This document shows, one piece after another, positions 55,743-64,000 of a stretch of 64,000 bases of DNA; within the stretch, counting starts at the first letter, position 1, and each line of letters starts with the position of its first letter. A program made the position numbers and the translations under genes. The stretch is taken from NCBI GenBank assembly GCA_907163375.1, contig CAJQUW010001093.1:62001-126000 (forward strand), written 5' to 3'. A model generated the notes under the pieces. The model was not told the DNA's origin. It did not search any database and saw only the letters and a program-made list of their open reading frames with translations. This DNA is from Prostheceraeus crozeri (Eukaryota; Platyhelminthes; Polycladida; Euryleptidae).

Positions 55743-57105
55743 ATGACTCATTCAAATTCAAGTCTTATATTTGTGTTTGCTTATCTCATCACCTGCGCTT
55801 TCCTACTGCATCTCACTCTCGCGGGTTTCTGTTCCCTTGGTCCTCGTGTGATGACGTCACATGCAACACGCATACAATACTCTCGTGCAGATCTTCTAAG
55901 TTTGCGCCGTGATTTCCCCATCCCACGAAAAACAAGACGAGCTTTGTGGTTCCGCAGGATATTGCTTCAGCGGTCAGCAGATTGTCAACCTCCAACTGCA
56001 TGTGTGTCATCCCCTGATCCATTACGCAATCAATTCTCTTCAGTGAAACCTCGTCCGACCAAACAATCATCCCCGCAAGCCCCATCAATTCTATTATTCA
56101 ACGCTCGGTCCCTTTACAATAAGATCGATGATCTCATGATTAGAGCCACTACTTTCAACCCTGATCTCATTTGCGTCACAGAGACTTGGCTCGACAATTC
56201 AACCTCAGATGGATCAATTTCAATTCCCGACTACGACGTCATACGTCAAGATCGTGACTGCCGAGGAGGCGGTGTGGCAATTTATTATAAGACATGCTAT
56301 CACGTTTCTGTAAGTAACAACATCTCTTTTGATAGTATCAAATCCAACGTCCTTGTTTAACGATTGTTTACCATCCTTACTGGGGTAAAGTAAAGCACAT
56401 GAAATTATGTTGTCTGTCTTGCAAGATGTTCTAGATTATTCATTGTCTAATCACTCAGTTATAGTAGGTGACATAAATGATTTGCGTCACGTGTTTGATG
56501 ATTTTCTGTTGGTCAACAATTTATCTCAAATTGTTAAATTGCCCACTAGAGGGCACAATGTTCTTGATATTGTTGCAACAAAACACCCAAATAAGTTTTC
56601 TCCTCCCTCCATTATTTCACCTCTTTGTCGCTCTGACCACAAAGGTCTCTTCGTAAACTCGGTTAAGTGGGAACCCATCACTTCCACTAAGATTAAGGTT
56701 CGCTCTTTCACACCTTCATCTTACGCTCAGTGCAGCCAGCTTCTCGCAACTGTTGATTGGGACGAACTTTTCCTATACATAGACAATCCAGATGATTTAG
56801 CATATCAGCTTCAGGAATTTTTCTTGTTCCTGTATAAACTTTATTTTCCAGAAAAGACCGTTCGTCTTCGGAGTTGTGACCCTCCATGGATTACGCCTTC
56901 ACTAAAAGCTCTCTCGGACGCTAGAGACAAGGCCCTAAGCAGAGGGAATTACGGGAAATTTCTAAGTCTCCGGGAAAAATTTATTGCCGAGTTGGCCAAG
57001 TCCAAGGTTAGATACTTCACCAAACAGAGTTCTTCACCCAAAACTATGTGGAAGTCCGTAAGTTCCCAAATTGGAAAACGTTCCAGACAGCAGCTAATTC
57101 TCTGA
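55743..57105 (+). pseudogene. LINE endonuclease region, frameshifted
   Basis: The first segment has the endonuclease motifs LLFNARSLYNKIDDL, DLICVTETWLD and GGGVAIYYK and closes near 56360. From 56407 the domain resumes in another frame with VIVGDINDLRH (the GDxN motif), a RGHNVLDIVATKH segment and CRSDHKGLF (the SDH motif). Sequence between them appears deleted. A linker to the reverse transcriptase follows (RSCDPPWITPSLKALSDARD). A second frame change is needed near 57060-57100 to enter the RT. Confidence 0.8.
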
Positions 57106-58577
57106 ATGAAAAATTTCAATCTACTTTTACTCAGCCTGACATCCACCTTTTCTCGAAGAATCTTGTTGAATCATCTACACAGTTTCCATTTGTCACTGAA
57201 TTGCAGATCATTTCAATGATTAAGAAAAGTAAAACCAACTCCATTGGTCCCGATGGAATTCCTGGATTTTTCTTTCGTGTTTTTGTTGATCTCCTTGCCT
57301 ATCCGCTCACAGTTCTCTTCAACAGATGTCTGAGCATTGGTTGCTTTCCACGGATTTGGAAATGCGCCAATATCTTACCGTTTCAAAAGAAAGATAGCAC
57401 TGACTTCCGACCGATCTCCATCCTTCCCTTTCTCAGTAAAGTCCTTGAAAGGTTAATAAGAGATAAGGTCATCATCCCATCTCTCAGCAAAAATATCAAT
57501 CGTAGACAATTTGGCTTTACACCCAATAGCTTTGGAGGATGCACCAACGCATTAATTGCCATCAGACTCTCTATTGTTGAACACATCTCAATCAACCCTA
57601 AAAATTCAGTCTCCCTTCTCGCTATTGACCTTAAGAAGGCGTTCGATACTTTAAGTCATTTTAAACTGCTTGAATCTATTCGTGACAATTTTAGTTGCCC
57701 ACCTCATGTCATAGATTCTATTTATAATTTCTTGATTGATCGGTATCAGCGTGTTGTTTCTGATAATTTGGTAACACCCTGGCGGTCTATTTCCAGTGGA
57801 GTTCCCCAGGGCTCCATTTTGGGACCACTGTTGTTTTCTCTTTTCATGGATGATTTGCCCGACTTTGTAAATACAAAACCTATTGTTTATGCCGATGACA
57901 TTACATTGTTGTATTTTGATTGTCCTAGTATTAACTCTGACTTCTACTCTGATATAGATGTTTTCTGTGCATGGACAAAAAAGAAGCAACTGATTATTAA
58001 TGTTGAAAAATCTAAATGTATGACCCTTTCCAGGAATATTTCTAATTGTAAGACCATGGATATTGTAATTAATAATTCCACGATTGAACAGGTTGATTGT
58101 ATAAAAATTTTGGGAGTGTGTTTTACATCAGACCTTCGCTGGGACGTCCAATTCGCAAAACTGTATGCTAAATGTTGTCGTTCCATGTCATTTGTACGCC
58201 GTTTACGTAATAATAACAACCGTGGTGAAGTCGTTTGGCAGGCTTTTGTAAGTCTTGTGCTGTGTCATATAACATTTTGTTGGCCCATCATTTGTGATGT
58301 AAGTGTAAAGAACTTTCAAAAACTTGACCGTCTATACCGTCTTGCAATTCGATGGTCAAATGTTCAAGGCAAACCCCATCTGCGTGACTTTCTGGACAAA
58401 ATGTGTGTTAAACTAATTAAAAAGATCAGTGGTAATCCCCATATTCATCTACTTGTCGAATTTTTTACTGTGAGAGACCCTACTCGTGTTGTTCGTCGCT
58501 CCCGGAAATTGCTACCTCAACGACGATCCTCCTCACTCTACAATGGAAGTTTCGTGAAATACTCGAGATTCACATGA
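57048..58577 (+). pseudogene. LINE reverse transcriptase
   Basis: An uninterrupted frame of about 509 codons. It reads SIGPDGIPGFFFRVF, FQKKDSTDFRPISILPFLSK, LAIDLKKAFDTLSHFKLL, SGVPQGSILGPLLFSLFMDD and the catalytic YADD in VYADDITLLYF. Thumb and C-terminal segments follow (VDCIKILGVCFTSDLRW, WQAFVSLVLCH). The RT itself is intact. It is marked as a pseudogene only because the endonuclease half of the same ORF is out of frame. Confidence 0.85.
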
Positions 58578-58651
58578 TGTAATTGCTGTAACCAGTCATA
58601 CCGCTCGTTGTATTGATTGAAAATAAAGCATTCTATTATTATTATTATTAT

Positions 58652-58864
58652 ATGGACGCATATGACATGACCAAGATTTTCTTTCAAACGTGCCATTCCA
58701 ATCTGTCGGTGAAGCGGTGTGCTACCGCTCTAAGTAAATTCAAATGTAATTTTAAAAAAGAAGGACAACTTACAGATACACAAAGATTTCAAATGATAAG
58801 AAAAAAGTGCAAAACTGACTACTTTAATTTGCCTTTATTTACTAAATATCTCAATAAGTAGTAT
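58652..58864 (+). other. open frame after the LINE tail, unassigned
   Basis: About 70 codons, MDAYDMTKIFFQTCHSNLSV then KRCATALSKFKCNFKKEGQL, ending YLNK. An AATAAA sequence lies at about 58935. It could be a terminal exon, but an internal TTACAG complicates the reading and no family is recognised. Confidence 0.2.
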
Positions 58865-59880
58865 GAATTTCCATCGTTCTGGTAATCGATGCCTGAGGTA
58901 TGTAGACTGATGTGCGGCTCATAGACTCATATCAATAAAATGCTGAACTCAAATTGAAAATCGAAGTGTTTTATTGAAAATTGTAGCACAAAATGTAATT
59001 TTACGCTATTTCATTCAACTTAGCTGAAAACTATTCCATTGTGTTCACATTCGACTATTTAAAGGTGCGGTCAAATTTTCAAAACTGTCTCAATGGTTTC
59101 TTCTTTGCATGATATTCAATCTAGCGAACTTTGACGCACTTCTGATTCCTCAACTAGCCGCAATCATCAACTTTAAGAGAAGAGATGACGTCACACGTGC
59201 CAGTGATCTGATACGCTACTGTTAGGTGACGAATCAGCTAGGCGCAAGAGGATCAATGCACTGGGAGAAAATGAGCTGTAGGAAATGCGAGAAATAAAGT
59301 TATTGACAGGAAGTCACTTGTTTATGTTCCTGACTACATACAAAATGTCTAAAATGGCACAATACTGCGCATAGATCCGCATCATGAATCTTTGACATGA
59401 ATTTGCAGGCAAACTAACGAGCAGATGAGTGTGACAGTGATAGGAAATCGTCGTAGTAATTGAATACTTCAATATTCAATAAAATTTGACCGAACTACAC
59501 CTTTAAGGAACACAACTCAGCACTATGTAAGTATGCATGTATTTGATGAAAATAGAAATCTTATCGGTACAAATAAATACAATCTTTGGTTGATAATTAG
59601 AAATAATTCAAAGTTATCGGTTTTCAAATAGTAAGCGAGCAAAAAAATGAAAACAATCTCGCGTACTTTTCAGTTCTCAGATACGTAATCGAATAGGCAC
59701 AATATTTGGGTAGCTTATGAGGTAGGTGGTTTCGGGAAGGTGTTCAGGATTATGCTCAACGTTTTTTGCATGGCTCATTGCATCCTTCGTTCTTCAATCG
59801 ACATTGTGGTGTATTTGTGGCATCCGTTCACAGAATTGAATACTTTGCCATAAATGCTTTGCGTCCTCTTGTCAATATTT
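58865..59880. other. no gene recognised
   Basis: AT-rich, no supported feature. Confidence 0.45.
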
Positions 59881-59884
59881 TTTA

Positions 59885-60557
59885 ATATGTCAGTTGCGCT
59901 TTTTGACACCAACAAATACAGGAAATGCATAATCAAGAATGAATGGAATTATTGCAACATACACATCATATAATTTATCAGCAGTTAACAATGGCTTTAA
60001 TGTACGAAGAGCATGCATACGCTGACAAACTTTGATTCTTACTCTTTTAACATGATCATTCCAGTACAAAGCATCGTTTATATACACACCAAGCAATTTC
60101 AAAATATGTACAATGTACATGATTAATCAAAAGTGAAACGTCAAAGATCACCGGCTGACGAAATACAATCATTACATTTTACTTGCCTTTATTCAAAAGT
60201 AACAAATTGTTTAGACACCAAGTTTTCCGTCTCATTATCTATTGTAAGCTTAATGTATTCGGAATCGTGGTCACATAATGGTACTGTCATGGTTATGTCA
60301 TCTGCGTACTTTACACTAAACTATTAGAACTTTGAAAGTCACTCACAAATAAACACAAAAGAGCAGGACCCAATATAGAGCCTTGAGGAATGCCAATGAA
60401 GACATCCACCAATCTTGAAAAACTGCCTCTCAACTTCACGGCAGCCGACCTGTTTGAGAAGTATGATTTCATCCAAAGAACCAAACCCGATGGGAATCCA
60501 TTGTTAATCAGTTTACTCAACAGCCTATTGTAATTAACTGAGTCAAAAGCACGAGAC
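59885..60557 (-). pseudogene. LINE reverse transcriptase relic
   Basis: Reading right to left: RAFDSVNYNRLLSKLINNGF, then WMKSYFSNRSAAVKLRG, then GIPQGSILGPALLCLFVSDF. YADDITMTVP follows, carrying the catalytic YADD, and after a frame break LLGVYINDALYWNDHVKRV. These are palm and thumb motifs of a LINE reverse transcriptase, not closely similar to the LINE at 55.5 kb. Both ends are missing. Confidence 0.8.
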
Positions 60558-60649
60558 TAATCGCAACCGAAGTATTGTCTTTCATGAAAAAGTTTTAGTT
60601 TTTATATCTGGAAAGCACAAGAAGTGATAAGTAGTAAGCAAAACTCCAC

Positions 60650-61760
60650 TTCTGGACCGCGCAAGATGGCCGCCATCGCTGAGTCCCCCCCCCCTCTGGA
60701 ACGACAGAGGTTGTGGTCTGTCGTGGTGTGCGGCCCGGTGGGTTCACAACATGTTCGCTGACGTCCCCCCCCTCTGCAACGACAGAGTGTGAGACTCGGG
60801 TGAGTTGGTCCGACCGCCTGGTTGACGTGGGCGACCGTCTAGGTTGACGTGGGCGACCGCCAGGATTAGTCTTGAGGCTATAGTGTGTGATGTTTTTGGT
60901 GCAATCTGCTGAATGTTGGGTTGTAAAATGGGTTGTTTCGAGTGGAAGGAGTGGTCGGATGAGAAAACGGAGGTCGGATTCGTGTTCAGCGTGAAATTCT
61001 GCATCGGTAGGGTGAGTTTCCAGTCAATCGGTGAGAAAAAATTTTCAACATTTTTCGAAAAACGACAGAGTTAGAATTTGGGACGTTTTGGTGTGTAGTG
61101 TCCAAACGAAGCATCGGATGAGAAAACGGAGGTCAGATTCGGATTCAGCGTGAAATTCTGCATCGGTAGGGTGAGTTTCAAGTCAATCGGAGAGAAAAAA
61201 TTTTCGGCTGACGTCCCCCCCCCTGGACAGCTTGCTTCGATTTTGGCTTCCAGTGGACGGATTTTGTCGTGCGATAGCTCGTTTGAAAGCTAAGAGTGAG
61301 ACAAATTCAGTGAAAGAATCGGCTTGTTCCTATCTGTCTTCGTTCAAAAGTTAGAGCGGTTACAAGATTTTAGGTCGCAGCTCGCTCACCTGAAAAAATC
61401 CTAAGTGTCAGAGTGACTTTGTATGGGTAAAATTTTGAAAATTTTCCAAAGTGTGGAATTTCGACCTGTGACCGTCACCAAAACATTTTTCATCAAATTT
61501 CACTGACCTCCCCCCCCCCGACAGCAATCTTCTAACTTTGGTTCTAGTGGACGGATTTTGTCGTGCGATAGCTCGTTTGAAAGCTAAGAGTGAGACAAAT
61601 TCAGTGAAAGAATCGGCTTGTTCCTATCTGTCTTCGTTTAGATGTGAGACGCCATTTAAGATTTTGGGACATTGGCGAAAAACGACAGAGTTAGAATTTG
61701 GGACGTTTTGGGCTGTAGCTTCAAAACGAAGCATCGGATTGGAAAACGGAGGCCAGATTT
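60650..61760. repeat. C-tract modules and duplicated blocks upstream of the right-end element
   Basis: Four runs of 8-11 C occur, three after TGACGT/TGACCT: near 60687, 60767, 61215 and 61508. Most are followed closely by ACGACAG or GACAGC. Longer blocks are duplicated. One is CGGATTTTGTCGTGCGATAG...CTGTCTTCGTT at 61255-61345 and 61551-61640. Another is GGATGAGAAAACGGAGGTC...GTAGGGTGAGTTTC at 60957-61025 and 61118-61180. GTTGACGTGGGCGACCG occurs twice near 60815-60860. The base composition is richer in G and C than the flanks. No protein is supported. Confidence 0.75.
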
Positions 61761-61782
61761 GGAATCAGCTTGATGTTATTGT

Positions 61783-61860
61783 CCAATGAGGATCATCATC
61801 CAATGAGAATCAAGCATTTCTTTATAAATAGCGAGCCTTCCACAGTGAGAATCATTCCAT
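61783..61860 (+). promoter_or_regulatory. promoter with two CCAAT boxes and a TATA box
   Basis: CCAATGAG occurs at 61783 and again at 61800, 17 bp apart, followed by TTTATAAATAG at 61821-61831. The first ATG is about 100 bp further at 61931. Spacing and order fit a strong RNA polymerase II promoter for the gene block downstream. Confidence 0.75.
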
Positions 61861-61930
61861 CGTTGAATCACACGAGTGACGGACGCACATTTTCTCTCTC
61901 CCTAGTTCCCTATTCTATTATCCAACTAAA

Positions 61931-62256
61931 ATGGTAAGTCGCTACTTCCCTCCCTCTCCTCCCTTGAACGTAAACTTAATACAATCTTTTTTCATTTTCA
62001 GGCATCTACTCCATCTGCTGCACTAGTAGGACAAAATGGCGGTCAAACGTTACAAGGTTCGCTACGGTCAGATCATCTACAACTGAGGCCAGTGGAAGAA
62101 ACAACCAAGGTACATAATCCTACACCGCTACAGCGTAAATTTAAACAAGTCTTGCGTTATGGCGATCATAGCGTAGTACTCCAAACGGGAATGCTCCCTT
62201 CCACGGATGTCAAGATAATGCACAATCAGTATGGGGACTACATACTGATCCCGTGA
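61931..62256 (+). CDS. small spliced protein, function unknown (85 aa)
   Basis: The start codon is immediately followed by a GTAAGT donor. A 68-bp intron (61934-62001) ends TTTTCAG. The second exon continues ASTPSAALVGQNGGQTLQGS, then RPVEETTKVHNPTPLQRKF and ends DYILIP. I recognise no family. The start codon standing alone in exon 1 allows translation to be coupled tightly to splicing. It is the first gene after the promoter. Confidence 0.55.
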
Positions 62257-62705
62257 GTCCGTACATTCGCCACCAACTTGATATTATTGAGGAGTACGTG
62301 ACATTAAATATGGACATTCCTACTCCTCTTGCTCAAGAGTGGAAGGCGAGAGATGACAAGGATACTCCCTATAGAAAGATTTGGGATGGTAATCACATTT
62401 GCCTACCGGTGTCACATTGGTGTACTTACTATAAGAAGGATGGAGATCATTCAATACCCATCAGATGTGATGAGCTCGGAGAAGGTACTTGGGATATCCT
62501 TTTCAAAGTGAATGGGCTATATTATGGTCGACACAAGGATAATAAAATAGCCTCTCTCTCCATGCATATGGAATCCATCCTTTATATTCCGAAACCACCC
62601 AACGTGGACGACATAATTGATCAAATCCTTAACAGCAGTGGTACGAAGCGCAAGTCGGAGAAGAATGCTACATCAAAACGCAAATCAAAGAAGGAGAATT
62701 GCTAG
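62253..62705 (+). CDS. protein with lysine/arginine-rich tail, unassigned
   Basis: About 130-150 codons; the first ATG in frame is at 62310 (MDIPTPLAQEWKARDD). A middle with several aromatic and cysteine residues (HICLPVSHWCTYYKK, GTWDILFKVNGLYYG) is followed by a tail TKRKSEKNATSKRKSKKENC. The tail looks like a nuclear-localisation or nucleic-acid-binding segment. No family is recognised. Confidence 0.45.
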   Translation: MSPYIRHQLDIIEEYVTLNMDIPTPLAQEWKARDDKDTPYRKIWDGNHICLPVSHWCTYYKKDGDHSIPIRCDELGEGTWDILFKVNGLYYGRHKDNKIASLSMHMESILYIPKPPNVDDIIDQILNSSGTKRKSEKNATSKRKSKKENC

Positions 62706-62738
62706 TCCTTTCCTAACTCTACCCTATGACAATTCGCT

Positions 62739-62865
62739 TATGTGCTTTGAGTGTCGTAGACGTGGTCTTATTAGATACATTTTACTTCTTCGTTGCCATC
62801 ATATCATTTGTGTATTTTGTCGTGAAAAGCATCGATGTAATTCTTCATTTTGTAATATGTTATAG
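62739..62865 (+). CDS. short RING-like zinc-binding protein
   Basis: The frame has the cysteine/histidine pattern CFECRRRG, LLRCHHIICVFC, CNSSFC: C-x2-C, C-x-H, C-x2-C and a final C-x4-C. This fits a minimal RING or treble-clef finger. The longer frame upstream overlaps the preceding gene, so I place the start at the ATG of MCFECRRRG. Function is unknown. Confidence 0.4.
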
Positions 62866-62917
62866 AACGTTTCCTTAGATGTGTAAATTTCCGTTTTAGG
62901 CTTCTATCATCATTTTT

Positions 62918-63448
62918 ATGGATTGTGAGGGTGAACCTGTACAGGAGCTCAGTGCTATTGCTATGAACAATTGGACATATCAGATTGTTAGTGTCTATCA
63001 TCAACATGCCAACTGCGATCCCAATGTTGATCAATGGGCGAGAAAACACATTCATGGACTTAATCTGAAATATTTGCAAGACTATGGCTTTTCTTGTGAA
63101 AGTGCTCTTCTTATTGACTTTAAACGATGGTTAGCTGCTTTCAATGTTATACGCATCTTTTGTAATAATCCTGGTAAGGAGAGGAAAGTATTTCCCAATC
63201 TAATCATTGATGATATTTTGCTCCCACCTTGGGATAGTAGAGTGAATCAACATTATCATGAAGTCACGAAACTTTTTAAGGATTTGTGTGTTCCTATTTT
63301 GTCTGTTCGTTGTAGTAGCTACGTTCATAACCAATGCTTCTTTCCTCCTTACCTCAACACTGCCAAAGTCCTGTATGGTTATCATTGCTCGCTGTATGAT
63401 AGTTATCAGCTGTATCTATTTTATCTCTTTCAAACCATTGATTTATAA
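62918..63448 (+). CDS. DEDDh-type 3'-5' exonuclease-like protein
   Basis: 177 codons. The start MDCEGEPVQELSAIAM holds an Exo I D-x-E motif, the middle NVIRIFCNNPGKERKVF fits the Exo II region, and YHCSLYDSYQLYLF gives the Exo III H-x4-D pair. These four acidic residues and the histidine define the DEDDh exonuclease fold. A GTTTTAG acceptor-like site lies just upstream. No other domain is present. The assignment rests on motifs only. Confidence 0.5.
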   Translation: MDCEGEPVQELSAIAMNNWTYQIVSVYHQHANCDPNVDQWARKHIHGLNLKYLQDYGFSCESALLIDFKRWLAAFNVIRIFCNNPGKERKVFPNLIIDDILLPPWDSRVNQHYHEVTKLFKDLCVPILSVRCSSYVHNQCFFPPYLNTAKVLYGYHCSLYDSYQLYLFYLFQTIDL

Positions 63449-63535
63449 TGCATGCTTGTTACCGTTATTCAATAAATGTTACTATGAGAAGAGTTGTTGT
63501 TTTCATGCAATGGATGGGTTAGATAAAGGGCGATC

Positions 63536-63946
63536 ATGTCTTTCTCAAACGACTGCGGAACATTACGTTTTCATAGGCAAAGTTTAAAAGGAGCTGTTCA
63601 AGATTATGTGATAAAATTTCATAAAGATGAGACCGACATCGAAGCAGTGGTCGATGATGCTAGCACTCTTTTTCTAGAATTAATGAATACATTCTCTGAT
63701 AGCATTATCATGGCGCGATTAGTTGCGAAAATTAAGTTTAGTCATTTTGGAAAGCAAGAGGTGGAAAGTCGATCTTTCCATTTTGCTTCTTACTCAATGG
63801 AAGTGGTAGATCACCCCCAAGAATTTTTTAAAAGGCATATGATAAAAATTGCTGAACGTCTTAACGCATTTAACCATCATGGTAGCAGTCTAGTGATTGA
63901 AGCGATTTCAGATATTCACATTCAACTTTCCATAAAGAAAAATTGA
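63536..63946 (+). CDS. protein resembling N-terminus of mobile-element B-family polymerases
   Basis: 137 codons, MSFSNDCGTLRFHRQSLKGA to HIQLSIKKN. The stretch RSFHFASYSMEVVDHPQEFF, IAERLNAFNHHGSSLVIEAI and the final strand follow the pattern that commonly precedes the polymerase domain in large eukaryotic DNA elements (a GSxW-like motif, then an I-x-I strand). The polymerase would lie to the right of the window. The resemblance is by eye only. Confidence 0.35.
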   Translation: MSFSNDCGTLRFHRQSLKGAVQDYVIKFHKDETDIEAVVDDASTLFLELMNTFSDSIIMARLVAKIKFSHFGKQEVESRSFHFASYSMEVVDHPQEFFKRHMIKIAERLNAFNHHGSSLVIEAISDIHIQLSIKKN

Positions 63947-64000
63947 AAATGCAGTGGTACTTGATTGTGGCACAACTGGTTTTCGAGCTATGTCTGCTCA

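Larger units (their letters stand above)
55545..58653 (+). mobile_element. LINE of the CR1/jockey group, broken
   Basis: A non-LTR retrotransposon of about 3.1 kb. The 5' end lies near GCAGACGGTCGGTTTTCTCG, and the 3' end is a short (ATT)n run after AATAAAGCATTCT, a microsatellite tail of the kind seen in the CR1/L2 and related clades. It encodes an apurinic-type endonuclease and reverse transcriptase. ORF1 is not recognisable. The exact clade is uncertain. Confidence 0.85.
61780..64000 (+). mobile_element. possible large virus-like DNA element (Polinton-type or other), left part
   Basis: A compact plus-strand gene block with short spacers, its own promoter and a short first intron, unlike the sparse host DNA around it. 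The recognisable parts are a small basic-tailed protein, a zinc-finger protein, an exonuclease-like protein and a protein resembling the N-terminus of B-family polymerases of large mobile elements. No capsid gene or terminal repeat is visible. It runs off the window, so wholeness and age cannot be judged. The family is inferred and could be wrong. Confidence 0.4.

Noticed and set aside
1-64000. CRISPR arrays, operons or bacterial genes
   Set aside because: No regularly spaced short repeats with unique spacers and no bacterial-type gene order; introns and repeat families show nuclear animal DNA.

Overview
The window is animal nuclear DNA, AT-rich and dense with repeats. It looks like an invertebrate: a spliced Rab-type GTPase gene has GT-AG introns of very different lengths, and the repeats include BEL/Pao, Crypton, Penelope-like, hAT, PIF/Harbinger, Tc1/mariner and LINE sequences. 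A recurring TAGGCCTA-like motif is reminiscent of echinoderm or hemichordate DNA, but that is only a weak impression and I do not assign a phylum.

Layout. 0-8.7 kb: a decayed spliced hAT transposase (minus), a truncated Harbinger transposase (minus), a direct-repeat pair, a MITE with a palindromic MITE at its right end, and the first copy of dispersed family T. 9.2-14 kb: a hAT-like MITE (family R), a decayed seven-transmembrane receptor with a possible NIT-like ectodomain (minus), and three tandem units of about 230-250 bp. 14.1-19 kb: a large repeat (family E) holding a hairpin MITE and a Tc1 element. 19.1-19.3 kb: a tRNA-derived SINE whose 3' part folds as a type I hammerhead ribozyme. 21.9-24.4 kb: an R copy with a perfect 8-bp target duplication, then a Crypton-type tyrosine recombinase preceded by an unusual hairpin. 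24.65-30.22 kb: a young but broken BEL/Pao element. 30.5-37.3 kb: a thicket of T copies in alternating orientation, with a partial E copy among them. 39.0-51.3 kb: four Rab exons, whose introns hold a head-to-head Penelope-like repeat pair, a complete-looking T inside an E, a GIY-YIG fragment, a retroelement C-terminus and a TA-flanked IS630/Tc1/mariner element.

52.6-54.95 kb: an apparently complete PIF/Harbinger element with terminal repeats, a TAA duplication, an intact-looking transposase and a convergent Myb/SANT-like gene. 55.5-60.6 kb: a LINE and a second LINE relic. 60.65-61.75 kb: a distinctive region of repeated C-tract modules. 61.78 kb to the end: a CCAAT/TATA promoter followed by closely packed plus-strand genes (a spliced small protein, a basic-tailed protein, a RING-like protein, a DEDDh exonuclease-like protein and a protein resembling the N-terminus of mobile-element B-family polymerases). 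This looks like the left part of a large virus-like DNA element running off the window.

The GTPase is the only clearly functional host gene. The most notable items are the SINE hammerhead, the intact-looking Harbinger, the possible NIT-7TM architecture and the right-end element.
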